This document shows, piece by piece, positions 27,830 through 37,067 of a DNA stretch of 45,959 bases; the first letter of the stretch is position 1, and each line of letters begins with the position of its first letter. The DNA lies in the NCBI GenBank assembly GCA_903900795.1, contig CAIUOO010000013.1, positions 1-45,959 on the forward strand, read 5' to 3'. The position numbers and the translations under genes were made by a program. Source of the stretch: an uncultured Gemmatimonadota bacterium (GTDB taxonomy: Bacteria > Gemmatimonadota > Gemmatimonadetes > Gemmatimonadales > Gemmatimonadaceae). A model generated the notes under the pieces. The model was not told where the DNA came from, did not search any database, and saw only the letters and a list, made by a program, of their open reading frames with translations.

Positions 27830-29121
27830 GCGGCTGGTTGGAACGCCGCGTCACCTTCCGGGACCAGCGCGTCTATGAAATCGTACGAAGGATATACCGG
27901 CATCGGCAGCGATGCTCGCACCGCCACGAACGACTCTTCGTCGAGGAAGAGTCCATCGTCGTTGATGCACTCGGCGGGAATGAGCGCGAGATCGAGATCA
28001 TGCCGATCGGACAGCGCCTTGCGGATATCGGCGCCCACCAGCAATCCGGCAGTGGTCGTGGTCGGCCCGAACAACGAGTTCTCCATCGTGATAAGCGAGA
28101 ACTGGGCGCCGGTGGCTTCACGCAGCAGGTCGAGCAACTCGGGCATCAACGGCGTCATGGAGACCCCCGTCACGATACCAATCTTCTTGCCATCGAGGCG
28201 CGGCAATTGCGACAACCCGTCGCGCACGCGGGACCGCAGCGACGTGACGGCACCGACGCCATTCTCGATTTGCGAGAAGTCGCCGTAATGCTCCATGTCG
28301 GGCAGCGGTTCGTCGGAGAGCAGATAGAGCTCGTCGGAGCCGAACACCCATCGGTCGCCACGCTCGGCGAGACCGCGCTCCGACCACCGATGCACGGTGT
28401 CGAGCAGAAGCCGCGCGTTGACTGCGTCCATCGACTTGCCGTTGTACAAGTGCGAGAACTGCGTGACGCCCACCGGTACGAGCGCCACCGACATGACGGC
28501 ATCACCGAGATTCCAGAGGTCGGTGAGCGACTGTTCGAGCACCTCACCGTCATTCAGGCCGGGCACGATGACCATCTGCCCATGGAACTGAATACCCCCC
28601 TCGGCCAGCCGCGTGAGCTGCTCGACGATGTTGGGGACGCGCGGATTGTTCAGCAGCACCTTCCGTGCTTCCCACGGCGTCGCATGCACCGACACGTAGA
28701 GCGGCGACAGTCGATACTCGAGGATGCGCGCGATGTCCCGCTCCTTCACGTTCGACAACGTCGCGAAGTTGCCGTAGGCGAACGACAACCGATAATCGTC
28801 GTCGCGGATATACAGGCCCTTTCGAAGCCCCTTCGGAAGCCCTTCGATGAAGCAGAACTCGCAGCGGTTGGCGCACCGTCGGACTGTGGGCGGTGCGAGC
28901 TCCACACCCATCGCCTCGCCGCCTTCGCGCTCGATGTCGTACTCGACTTCGGAGCCATCGGGGAGCCGAGCCGACACGATGAACGCCTCATCGGCCGTCA
29001 GGAACTCCCAATCGAGGAAGTCTTCCAACGGCCGTTCGTTGACGGCGAGGAGTTCAGTGCCCGGAACGATGCCGATCTCATCGGCAATGCTTCCTGGCTG
29101 TACACGTGTGACGCGAACCAT
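27826..29121 (-). CDS. DUF512 radical-SAM-like protein with N-terminal PDZ domain
   Basis: A 431-residue protein of the DUF512 family, of unknown reaction. An N-terminal PDZ-like domain (VTRVQPGSIADEIGIVPGTELLAVNE) is followed by the iron-sulfur motif CANRCEFCFIEGLPKGLRKGLY, a CxxxCxxC cluster typical of radical SAM enzymes. Then comes a barrel-like part with SVHATPWEARKVLLNN and MVIVPGLNDG, and the C-terminal DUF512 domain (KIGIVTGVSMTPLM). The ATG at 29121 is used; 21 more codons upstream would run through a hairpin. The DUF512-der-plsY-gpsA order is also familiar from Clostridia, suggesting an old link to translation or lipid precursor supply. Confidence 0.88.
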   Translation of the reverse strand: MVRVTRVQPGSIADEIGIVPGTELLAVNERPLEDFLDWEFLTADEAFIVSARLPDGSEVEYDIEREGGEAMGVELAPPTVRRCANRCEFCFIEGLPKGLRKGLYIRDDDYRLSFAYGNFATLSNVKERDIARILEYRLSPLYVSVHATPWEARKVLLNNPRVPNIVEQLTRLAEGGIQFHGQMVIVPGLNDGEVLEQSLTDLWNLGDAVMSVALVPVGVTQFSHLYNGKSMDAVNARLLLDTVHRWSERGLAERGDRWVFGSDELYLLSDEPLPDMEHYGDFSQIENGVGAVTSLRSRVRDGLSQLPRLDGKKIGIVTGVSMTPLMPELLDLLREATGAQFSLITMENSLFGPTTTTAGLLVGADIRKALSDRHDLDLALIPAECINDDGLFLDEESFVAVRASLPMPVYPSYDFIDALVPEGDAAFQPAA

Positions 29122-29130
29122 GACCCGGGA

Positions 29131-29201
29131 CGAAAACGGGGGACGAGGCCCAAAGGCCTTCCCCCGGATGACAAGGGGCGGCAACCGTAGCGCTGCCGCC
29201 C
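29131..29201 (-). promoter_or_regulatory. Leader with two hairpins before the DUF512-der operon
   Basis: On the - strand the first hairpin pairs GGGCGGCA (29201-29194) with TGCCGCCC (29183-29176). The second spans 29165-29138 (outer stem GGGGG/CCCCC, inner stem AGGCC/GGCCT, small internal bulge) and is followed by GTTTTCG. It ends 16 bp before the DUF512 start codon. It may be an attenuator, the terminator of the upstream TPR gene, or the end of a small RNA of about 70 bases. Confidence 0.5.
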
Positions 29202-29210
29202 ACTTGAGAA

Positions 29211-29239
29211 AATATACGAACTGTGAGGCCCGAAGTCAA
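29211..29239 (-). promoter_or_regulatory. Sigma-70-type promoter before the DUF512-der operon
   Basis: On the - strand TTGACT (29239-29234), 17-bp spacer, TATATT (29216-29211): five of six consensus bases at each box and ideal spacing, the strongest promoter match I found in the window. Predicted start is near 29204, directly before the first leader hairpin. Confidence 0.65.
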
Positions 29240-29253
29240 TTCAGAACATGGAC

Positions 29254-30741
29254 TTACTTGAGGGGCGCATAGCGATATGCGACCGCTTTCGGCGCATCGA
29301 GCTTCACCGAGAAGGTCGTGTTTCCGCCCGCCTCGACCGGACCGATCGCCACATCCTTCGCGGCGACGACGGCACCGGCGGCATCGAGGAGCTCGAGCTT
29401 CATCGTCCACGAGGTCGTCGCGCTGCCCTCGTTGTTGACGGTCCCCTGTACTGAATACGAGTTCGCCGACTTCTGTGCCAACGTGATGTCGACCCGCGGA
29501 TTGGTCTTGGTCTGCTTGTCGAGGTAATACAACACCGAATCGTTGGCCGACTTCTTCTTGGCCGCGTCCGGCTCGGCACGCGCCCGAAGCTGCCATAGCC
29601 CTGCCGTGAGGCGATAGCCGCGATCGAAATTGGGGTCGACCTCGATGAGGCGCGCCACAATTGGCGCCATGCGCTCGGTGTCCTTCAGCGTGAAAAGCAC
29701 GGTGGCGTAGTTGAGCAGCGCCACTCGATGGTAGGGGTTCTTCTTGAGCCCATTCTCGAACAACTTGGCGGCATCCGGGTCATGACCGGTTGCCGCCGCA
29801 TTCGAGGCGGCCTCGAACAGCTGGTCGGCCGAAAACTTGTCCGGCGATTTCACCATGTCGACAAAGATCGCCGTCACCGCCGCGGTGTCGCCCGACAGGC
29901 GAACCGCCCGCCCCAGCGCCTGCGCCGCATTAGCGTCACCCGGCGTGTCCTTGAGATAGGCCTCGAGAAGCGTGCGGGCCGCCTTGATCTCGGCGTCCTT
30001 CGTGTTGCCGGCGGCTTCCGCTTCGGCACGGGTCAGCTTGATGACCGCCAGGTTGTAGCGGCTCTGCTGCTTGACCTTGGTGTAGAGCGTGTCGGATCCG
30101 GAAAGCGCGATCACCTTCTCCATGGCGATCATTGCACTGTCCGTCTTGTTCTGCTTCTGGTACACAGCCGACAAGACGTTCCACGGACGCGGATCAGCCC
30201 CTGCCACCTGAAGCGACAGATTCGCGAAGTACGACGCCGAATCATTCTGCTCGGCGCTCATCGCCGCGATCGACTTGTTCAGGATCTCGCCGAAGAACTG
30301 CGCGCGATACGGGCGCACTCTCTCCTTACACTGCGGCAGCATCAACTCGATGGCCGTCGCCGCTGAATCGAGGGCGAGCAGCAGGTTTTGCAAGCCGACC
30401 GGATTCTGCGTGAAGCCGACATCGCCTCGCGTCATCACGTAGCTCGCATTTTCACGCTGAAGCCACTGCGCGTATGCGCGCAGCAGCATCCACTGCCGAC
30501 CCGCGTCGTTCTTGATCTTGGACGGATCGTCGGTGAGGACACGAATTGCATTCTGCAGGTGCTTCGGGACCTCGTCGGTGCGACGGGAGTTGGCCGCGGC
30601 AATGATGTACTGCTTCGCGCCATTGACCTGAAACGGGCTGCTGTCGTTGATCTCGCACGCGCCCTGCGCGAAGGACGCCATCGGGACCACTGCGCCCAGG
30701 ACCGTCGCGCTCACTACCGCCGTCCACATCCGAGCCTTCAT
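29254..30741 (-). CDS. Exported tetratricopeptide-repeat protein
   Basis: A 495-residue periplasmic or surface protein. A signal peptide (MKARMWTAVVSATVLGAV, ending ASFA before QGA) is followed by helical TPR-type repeats to about residue 410 (for example PRPWNVLSAVYQKQNKTDSA and DAAKLFENGLKKNPYHRVAL). A C-terminal beta domain (NSYSVQGTVNNEGS, AKDVAIGPVEAGGNTTFSVKL) resembles the FxLYD-type domain. The ATG at 30741 has GAGG nine bases upstream; longer starts at 30765 and 30780 would spoil the signal peptide. It lies 35 bp after thrC. Partner and role are unknown. Confidence 0.78.
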   Translation of the reverse strand: MKARMWTAVVSATVLGAVVPMASFAQGACEINDSSPFQVNGAKQYIIAAANSRRTDEVPKHLQNAIRVLTDDPSKIKNDAGRQWMLLRAYAQWLQRENASYVMTRGDVGFTQNPVGLQNLLLALDSAATAIELMLPQCKERVRPYRAQFFGEILNKSIAAMSAEQNDSASYFANLSLQVAGADPRPWNVLSAVYQKQNKTDSAMIAMEKVIALSGSDTLYTKVKQQSRYNLAVIKLTRAEAEAAGNTKDAEIKAARTLLEAYLKDTPGDANAAQALGRAVRLSGDTAAVTAIFVDMVKSPDKFSADQLFEAASNAAATGHDPDAAKLFENGLKKNPYHRVALLNYATVLFTLKDTERMAPIVARLIEVDPNFDRGYRLTAGLWQLRARAEPDAAKKKSANDSVLYYLDKQTKTNPRVDITLAQKSANSYSVQGTVNNEGSATTSWTMKLELLDAAGAVVAAKDVAIGPVEAGGNTTFSVKLDAPKAVAYRYAPLK

Positions 30742-30776
30742 CGCTGCTCGCCTCGTAAGTGCCATGAGAATCGTGA

Positions 30777-31922
30777 TCACGCTCGGTACGACGCGCCGCT
30801 GCCAGTATTGAACACCACAACCTCGGCATCGGCCGAGAGCGTGCCCGCCGTCACCGCATCGCGAAGAACGGACAGGGCGCAGCCACCCTCCGGCGCCGCG
30901 TCGATACCGGTTGCCGTGGCGAGCCGCAGCGTCCAGTCACGGATCGCCTCCTCGGTCGCGGTGCCCGCGATGCCGTTTGTCTCGCGGAGCACGCGAAGCA
31001 ACAGTCGGTCGCCGAGCGGTGACGGCACGCGAAGACCGCTGGCGTACGTCACGGGGTCGACCCAGGGAGTGGCCCGATCCTCTTTCGCGGCAAACGCGCG
31101 CGCGATTGGCGCGCATCCCGCGGCCTGTGCAACCACATACCGAGGCTGCATGGCACCGTCGGGGAGCCATCCACCAGCCATCAATTCGTTGATCGCCTTC
31201 CAGATGCCGATCGTCCCTTCCCCGCCACCGGTCGGATACACCAGCGCGTCAGGCAACCGCCAGCCAAGCTGCTCGGCCATCTCGAAGCCCATCGTCTTCA
31301 TGCCTTCCACCCGGTATGGCTCACGAAGCGTGGACACATTGAAATAGCCGGACTCGGCGGCATACGCGATCGCGAGCTTACCGGCGTCGCCGATATGCCC
31401 CTCGATGCGCACCAGCGTGGCCCCGAGCGCCTCGATCGTATCGAGAATCGGCCGCGGCGTGGTACGCGGCGCGAACACCCGGACAGGAAGACCGGCCGCC
31501 GCTCCATAGGCGGCGAGGGCGGCACCCGCATTGCCCGCCGTCGGAACCACCAAGCCGGGATACCCCTGCGCCTTGGCACGGGTCACGGCGGCACTCATGC
31601 CACGGGCCTTGAACGACACCGTCGGATTCTGCGATTCGTCTTTGATCCATAGTCGGCGCACACCGGTCGCGGCGGCGAGTGAGGGCGCTTCGATCATGGG
31701 CGTCAGTCCCTCTCCGAGCGACACCGGCACTTCGCCGGCCTCGAGCGGCATGAAGGGCGCATAGCGCCAGGCATCCCAGCGATCGGCCAGCGGTGTCCCC
31801 TTCGGCACGGGAGCGTACTGAGCGAAGAGGGGTTGTCCGCACGCGCCGCACACGGAGGCGCGATCACGATCGGCCGCCGTATCGCACGCGGAACAACGCA
31901 GAGTCCAAGTCGCAGGAGTCAT
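30777..31922 (-). CDS. thrC: Threonine synthase (PLP-dependent)
   Basis: Converts O-phosphohomoserine to threonine. The 381-residue protein has an N-terminal zinc-ribbon (Cys10, Cys13, Cys25, Cys28), then the fold-type II PLP domain with Lys105 in NPTVSFKARG, the PTAGNAGAALAAYGAAAGLP phosphate loop, and TGGGEGTIGIWKA. This zinc-ribbon subtype is often annotated as threonine synthase, but some relatives act on other substrates. The ATG overlaps the uvrC stop by four bases. No other threonine gene is nearby. Confidence 0.85.
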   Translation of the reverse strand: MTPATWTLRCSACDTAADRDRASVCGACGQPLFAQYAPVPKGTPLADRWDAWRYAPFMPLEAGEVPVSLGEGLTPMIEAPSLAAATGVRRLWIKDESQNPTVSFKARGMSAAVTRAKAQGYPGLVVPTAGNAGAALAAYGAAAGLPVRVFAPRTTPRPILDTIEALGATLVRIEGHIGDAGKLAIAYAAESGYFNVSTLREPYRVEGMKTMGFEMAEQLGWRLPDALVYPTGGGEGTIGIWKAINELMAGGWLPDGAMQPRYVVAQAAGCAPIARAFAAKEDRATPWVDPVTYASGLRVPSPLGDRLLLRVLRETNGIAGTATEEAIRDWTLRLATATGIDAAPEGGCALSVLRDAVTAGTLSADAEVVVFNTGSGASYRA

Positions 31923-33874
31923 TCGAGAGTCGAGTCTTGAGGAACGTTCAAAGACGGAACGCGGGAAATATCCGCCGGAGTTGCCTGGGAGGGAACGCCC
32001 AGCGCCGCAAGGAGCCGCTCCGCCGAGCCGGGACCAAAACCCGGCACGGCGGCAATCTGGTCGACCGTGGCCTCGCGGACCCCCTGCATGCTTCCAAATG
32101 CCGTCAGGAGCGCCCGCCGTTTGGTGGGGCCGACGCCTGGAATCTTGAGGAGCTCCGACGTGATCGTACGCGCGGCCCGCTTCTGTCGCTGAAACGTGAC
32201 CGCAAAGCGGTGCGCCTCGTCGCGGGCCTGCTGCAGCATACGCAGCGCTGGCGAGCGGCGTGGCAGTCGTACGGGGTCACTCCGGCCGGGCAGGAAGATC
32301 TCTTCGTCGCGCTTGGCCAGACTGATCAAGCCGATCGACGTGATCCCGAGCGCGTCGAGCGCCGCGCGCGCGGCACCGAGCTGTCCCTTGCCACCGTCGA
32401 TCACGGCCAAATCGGGAAGCATGAGTTCCTCGGTCACCCGACGTGTGAAGTATCGCGTGACGACTTCGTGCATCGACTTGAAGTCGTCGTTGCCCTCGAA
32501 GATCGCGATTTTATACTTGCGATACTCCGCGCGCTTCGGGCGGCCGTTCTCGAACCACACGGCGCTAGCCACCACATCGGTGCCCTGCGCGTGCGAAATG
32601 TCAAAGCAGATGAGCGATCGCGGGAGGCGGGGTAATCCCAGCTCGCGCTGCAATTCGTACACCGGATCGACGGCACGTTCATCGGCCTCGAGCGCAGCCA
32701 GCTTGAACTCCTCGAGCAGATGCTGCGCATTCTTGTCGGCGAGATCCACGAGCGCACGGCGCGGCCCGCGCTGCGGGATGCGAATCTTCGTTGCCTCGAG
32801 CGATGCTTCAAGCGACTCACGATCGTCAAAGTCGAACGGCACCAACAAATCGCCAGCGCGCGCTTCGGCCGTGCGATACCACTGCGCGAGACACGCGCCG
32901 AGTACGGCGCCATCGTCTTCGTCTTCGGCGTGTTCCACCAGGCGATGGTCGCGTGCCAGCAACTTGCCGCCGCGGATACGCAGGATGACGACACACGCAT
33001 CTTCGCCGTCGCGCGCGTACCCAACGACATCACGGTCACCACCCTCGACCTCGAGCACGACCGTCGGCTCTTCCATCTTCTCGAGATGACGCAACGCGTC
33101 GCGCAGTTCACCCGCACGCTCGAAGTCCAGACGCTCCGACGCGTCCATCATACGCTCGCGAACGTGGCGCACGACATCGCTGGTGCGCCCGTCGAGAAAC
33201 CACACCACCTCATCAATCATCGTGCGATACTCGTCCGTACTCTGGTAGCCCACGCACGGCGCCTGGCAACGCTTGATGAAATAATCAAGACACGGCCGTT
33301 CCGGCGCTTCTCGAGGCAGGTTGTAGTGGCACGACCGCACCGTGAAGATCCGCTTGACCACGTTCAGGGCGCGACGCATCGATCCGACATCGGTGTAGGG
33401 ACCGAAGTATCGTGCGCCGTCATCCTGCAAGCGGCGTGTGACGATCACTCGAGGAAAGGGCTCCTGCACCGTGACCTTGATGTACGGATACGACTTGTCG
33501 TCGCGGAGCGCGATGTTGAAACGCGGGTGATATTCCTTGATCAGTGTCGCTTCGAGAATCAACGCGTGCGACTCGCTCGGCACCACGATCGTGTCGAGCT
33601 CCCTGACTTTGCGCATCAAGCCGCGCGTCTTCGGACTGCTCAGGTGATCCTGTGCCCAGTAACTCTTCACGCGGGAGCGCAGGCGCTTCGCCTTCCCCAC
33701 GTAGAGCACCTGTCCCTCGGCATCCTTCCACAGGTAGACGCCGGGGGACTCCGGGAGATGCGGCAGCTTCTGCGCGACGCTGGGCGGCATACCGCGTGCG
33801 ATAGCGGCGCTGGTCCAGTCGTCCTCGGGCACCAAAAGCGCATCACTGAGCCGTTGATCGTGCTCGGCACTCAT
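31919..33874 (-). CDS. uvrC: Excinuclease ABC subunit C
   Basis: Makes both incisions in nucleotide-excision repair. 651 residues. The N-terminal GIY-YIG nuclease (PGVYLWKDAEGQVLYVGKAK, residues 44-63), the UVR helix pair (DASERLDFERAGELRDALR), the RNase H-like nuclease (LICFDISHAQGTDVVASAVWFENG, LPDLAVIDGGKGQL), and two helix-hairpin-helix motifs (KIPGVGPTKRRALL, VPGFGPGSAERLL) are present in the normal order. Start at 33874 overlaps the murJ stop (ATGA). The open frame continues upstream for 168 codons but only as a shadow of murJ. Confidence 0.97.
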   Translation of the reverse strand: MSAEHDQRLSDALLVPEDDWTSAAIARGMPPSVAQKLPHLPESPGVYLWKDAEGQVLYVGKAKRLRSRVKSYWAQDHLSSPKTRGLMRKVRELDTIVVPSESHALILEATLIKEYHPRFNIALRDDKSYPYIKVTVQEPFPRVIVTRRLQDDGARYFGPYTDVGSMRRALNVVKRIFTVRSCHYNLPREAPERPCLDYFIKRCQAPCVGYQSTDEYRTMIDEVVWFLDGRTSDVVRHVRERMMDASERLDFERAGELRDALRHLEKMEEPTVVLEVEGGDRDVVGYARDGEDACVVILRIRGGKLLARDHRLVEHAEDEDDGAVLGACLAQWYRTAEARAGDLLVPFDFDDRESLEASLEATKIRIPQRGPRRALVDLADKNAQHLLEEFKLAALEADERAVDPVYELQRELGLPRLPRSLICFDISHAQGTDVVASAVWFENGRPKRAEYRKYKIAIFEGNDDFKSMHEVVTRYFTRRVTEELMLPDLAVIDGGKGQLGAARAALDALGITSIGLISLAKRDEEIFLPGRSDPVRLPRRSPALRMLQQARDEAHRFAVTFQRQKRAARTITSELLKIPGVGPTKRRALLTAFGSMQGVREATVDQIAAVPGFGPGSAERLLAALGVPSQATPADISRVPSLNVPQDSTLE

Positions 33875-35445
33875 ACGCCGGCCTTGCGCACCGAGAGGCG
33901 AAGCCAACGCGCCGCTTCGGCGGAGCCCATCGCCCAGGCCACCACCAGATACGTGACGCCGAATCCCGCCAGCACCGGCAAGCCCGCCAGACGGGGGTGC
34001 AGGCCGGGAAACCACCGTTCCTGGGCAAGTCGCAGGGACACTGACAGCACGCCGGCCACCAACGCGGCGACGACGATGCGCCGCGTTCCCCGCCACATCG
34101 CCGGTGTGTACAGCGTGCCGAGTCGCTGCCGCAATCCGCGAGACAGCATCGCCAGATTCACATACGATCCCATCGCCGAGCCAAGCGCGATCCCAGCGGC
34201 CGCCATGGGCAATGAACGCATCGGGACCGCGATACCGATGGACACCGCGGCAGACACGATGATGCTCGCGATCGACGCCCGCAGCGGCGTGCGATAATCT
34301 TGCAGCGCGTAGTATGCGGACCCGAGCAGCTTCACCGATCCGAAGCTGACGAGTCCGACGGCATAAGCGGCAAGCACCCAATGCACCGATTGCTGTTCGG
34401 CGGCGCCGAATCGTCCGGCGCGATACAGAATGCCGACGCAGTAGTCGCCGAGCGTGATGAACACGACCGCGCTCGGCACGATGTAAAAGAGGATACGCTG
34501 CCAGCCGCCGCGAAGGCGTTCAAGCAACGCCTCGAGCGCGAGTGTTCCGCTGTCACGCGCGAACTCAGGCAGTGCCGCGGCCGCCACGGACACGCCGAAC
34601 AGCGACACCGGCAACATCGCCAAGGTGTTCGCGTACGATATGTTGGTCGCGGCGCCCTGCGGGAGATACGACGCGATCTGCAAATCGATGAACGACGAGA
34701 TCTGCACCACGCCAAGCGCCGTTACCACCGGCAGAATGTTGCGGAGCGTCTGCATCACGCCTTCGGCCGAACGATCAACCGACGGGCGGATCGATCCGAC
34801 GAGACGGAGCACTTCCGGCATCTGCGCGGCGATCTGCAGGACCGCGCCGCCGAGCGTGGCCCAGGCCAGCCAGTACGCGAGCGTCATCGCGTCGGGGGCG
34901 CGCCGTCCCCACACCACTAACAGCGCAATCTGTGCGACCGACCAGAGCGCGGCGCTGGCGTATGACCAAAAGAAACGCCGGTGCGAGTTCTGAATGCCGA
35001 GGCACCACCCACTCAGCACCATCAGTCCGGTCATCGGAAACAGCACGCGCATCAAGCGCGTGGTCAGTTCCTGCGTCGCCGGATCGAAGCCCGGGGCCAG
35101 CACGGTCGTCAGGATCGGGGCGGCGGCGATTCCGGCCAACGTGAGCAGCGAGACCGCCGCGAGCAGCAATCCGAGCACGGCGTTCGCCAGCGCTTTGGCG
35201 GCCTTCGGATCGTTCCGGACGAGCACGCGGCTGTACACCGGCACGAACGACGCCGACAACGTCCCTTCCCCCAGCAGATTCCTCACGGCATTCGGAATCT
35301 TGAACGCCGCGTTGTACGCGTCCGACGCCGCGCCCGATCCGAAGTAGTACGCGAAGGCCGTATTCCGGAGGAGCCCGACGACGCGACTGATCAGAATTCC
35401 CGCACCAACGACGAACGCGGAGCGTCCGCCCCCGGCGTCACTCAT
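33871..35445 (-). CDS. murJ: Lipid II flippase MurJ
   Basis: Moves lipid II across the inner membrane for peptidoglycan synthesis. 524 residues with about 14 membrane helices. Diagnostic segments are the start FVVGAGILISRVVGLLRNTAFAYYFG, FKIPNAVRNLLGEGTLSASFVPVYS, and SYANTLAMLPVSLFGVSVAAAALPEFA. The conserved functional arginines in RNLLGEG and SRVVGLLR are kept. It overlaps bshC upstream and uvrC downstream by four bases each. Confidence 0.96.
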   Translation of the reverse strand: MSDAGGGRSAFVVGAGILISRVVGLLRNTAFAYYFGSGAASDAYNAAFKIPNAVRNLLGEGTLSASFVPVYSRVLVRNDPKAAKALANAVLGLLLAAVSLLTLAGIAAAPILTTVLAPGFDPATQELTTRLMRVLFPMTGLMVLSGWCLGIQNSHRRFFWSYASAALWSVAQIALLVVWGRRAPDAMTLAYWLAWATLGGAVLQIAAQMPEVLRLVGSIRPSVDRSAEGVMQTLRNILPVVTALGVVQISSFIDLQIASYLPQGAATNISYANTLAMLPVSLFGVSVAAAALPEFARDSGTLALEALLERLRGGWQRILFYIVPSAVVFITLGDYCVGILYRAGRFGAAEQQSVHWVLAAYAVGLVSFGSVKLLGSAYYALQDYRTPLRASIASIIVSAAVSIGIAVPMRSLPMAAAGIALGSAMGSYVNLAMLSRGLRQRLGTLYTPAMWRGTRRIVVAALVAGVLSVSLRLAQERWFPGLHPRLAGLPVLAGFGVTYLVVAWAMGSAEAARWLRLSVRKAGV

Positions 35446-37058
35446 GAGTCGGCGCGCGTTCCGTGCACGAGCGATTGCGCGTGCGACTCGGACGCATCGC
35501 GAAGACGGAGCAAGAGCCCGACGCCAAATCGCGCGAGATACGGCAGCAGATTGAGGACACGCTCCGGGGACTTCCCTAGGGGTCTCAACGAGGCCCGCAC
35601 AAACGCGAGCTCGCGCATGACGTCCACTTCAGTGCGCTTCACGCCGCCGAGCACACGATGCTCAAACTTATCGATCCGGTGGATGAGGTCTCGCGACAGC
35701 CCGGCGATCACCTCGTGACTGACCGGCGCACCCGCGGCGTCGACGCTGTCTCGCAGCGCGCGCAGTTGCGCATCGATGGCCCCCCGGAGCCGTTCAAGCG
35801 TGTCACTGATCCCGTCGTCGAGGAGACGCTGCGCCACCTGCTGTTCGGCGGCATGCGGATCACGGAGAATGGCTTCGTTCAGGCCGAGCCGATCGAGCGT
35901 GCGATACGCGTCACCGTCGAGGACCTCGCCGGCCCACCGCGGTGACACGACCGGCTCCGCGGCGCCAAGCGCCACGGCAATCGGCGACACCTGTGCGAAA
36001 TACGCCAGCTCACCGGGCCCGGCCAGATAGGTGAGTGTGGGCAGGAGTGATCGTTCCAACACGGGGCGCAGCAACACATTCGCTCCCAACGTACCCGGCT
36101 CCGCCTCGCGAGCGACCGCTGCCGCCTCCGCGACGGGAACCCGAACCCGCACGCGCTGCACACCTTCCCCGTTCGAAACGAGGCGCGTATGAAACACCAG
36201 GGACAGGCCGTCGATCACATCGACCTGCGGCGCGTACCCGGCCGCCTCGATCGCCCGGGTACGGGCCACCAACGACTCCGAGACGGACGCTGACGCCGTG
36301 AGTGCATGGCGAAGGAATCGATCCGACGCCACCCGGAACGCCGGATGCGCGGCATCGAGCACCGCAATGCCGAGTGGCTCGAGCAACGCCCGCAAGAGTT
36401 GCACATAGGCGGCACCAACGGTCGCGTGCGGCACGTACGCGGCATCGACGGCGGCGAGCACGCTCGCCTGCGCCGCGGATCCGCACGCAGCCGCGAGGGC
36501 GGCTCTGGCCGCCGTGAGATCGCCGAGCGGAACGTCGGCCATCGCGACCCCTTCCGTCGGGTGCCCAGCCAGCGACGCCGTCTGAAGGCCACGCGCCGTG
36601 GCAACGTGGGTGACAGCGGCCTCCATCCAGTCGGCGTCGTCGCAGGCGGCCCAGAAAATAGGCGCCACCGGCATGTCGATCGCCGCCGACAATTCGTCGG
36701 CGAGCGACAGCGCGCTGAGCGCCTTACTCCAAGTGTAGGCCGGACCACCGAACAGTCCGGGCTGTTGCCCCGTGGTGACGACGACACCACGGGCCGCCGC
36801 CTGCGCCAACCGGTCGGCAGCGGCACCGGTCGCGGCAAGTGCCGGAGCGAGCGCCGTGAGCCAGTCGAAGCCGTCGATATCGGCACGGACCTGCAGCGCA
36901 TGCGCACGCCATGCAGCCGGAGACGCGGGCCGATGGGAATACCACTCCGAGGCGACGTCACCGCGCTGTACCGCCCGCGATAGCGTGCTGCCGCCCAGCT
37001 GGGCCGTCCGTACGATCACACCGTCTACCGACATCGGAATTGGTTCACGGACAGTCAC
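35442..37058 (-). CDS. bshC: BshC-like bacillithiol biosynthesis protein
   Basis: BshC is the proposed cysteine-adding enzyme of bacillithiol synthesis. The 538-residue length, the nucleotide-binding block VVTTGQQPGLFGGPAYTWSKAL, PIFWAACDDADWMEA, and the C-terminal coiled coil with SPERVLNLLPYLARFGVGLLL all match the family. The family's EDHD segment reads DDAD here, with the His replaced by Ala. BshA and BshB are not in the window. The GTG start at 37058 is used; an ATG at 37034 is an alternative. Confidence 0.85.
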   Translation of the reverse strand: MTVREPIPMSVDGVIVRTAQLGGSTLSRAVQRGDVASEWYSHRPASPAAWRAHALQVRADIDGFDWLTALAPALAATGAAADRLAQAAARGVVVTTGQQPGLFGGPAYTWSKALSALSLADELSAAIDMPVAPIFWAACDDADWMEAAVTHVATARGLQTASLAGHPTEGVAMADVPLGDLTAARAALAAACGSAAQASVLAAVDAAYVPHATVGAAYVQLLRALLEPLGIAVLDAAHPAFRVASDRFLRHALTASASVSESLVARTRAIEAAGYAPQVDVIDGLSLVFHTRLVSNGEGVQRVRVRVPVAEAAAVAREAEPGTLGANVLLRPVLERSLLPTLTYLAGPGELAYFAQVSPIAVALGAAEPVVSPRWAGEVLDGDAYRTLDRLGLNEAILRDPHAAEQQVAQRLLDDGISDTLERLRGAIDAQLRALRDSVDAAGAPVSHEVIAGLSRDLIHRIDKFEHRVLGGVKRTEVDVMRELAFVRASLRPLGKSPERVLNLLPYLARFGVGLLLRLRDASESHAQSLVHGTRADS

Positions 37059-37067
37059 GCCCTCTGC

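Noticed and set aside
27838-29190. 450-codon open frame on the + strand
   Set aside because: Antisense to the DUF512 gene, which has clear PDZ and CxxxCxxC motifs.
33875-34381. Extra 168 residues at the UvrC N-terminus
   Set aside because: Lies wholly within murJ in another frame; the ATG at 33874 gives the normal UvrC start and length.
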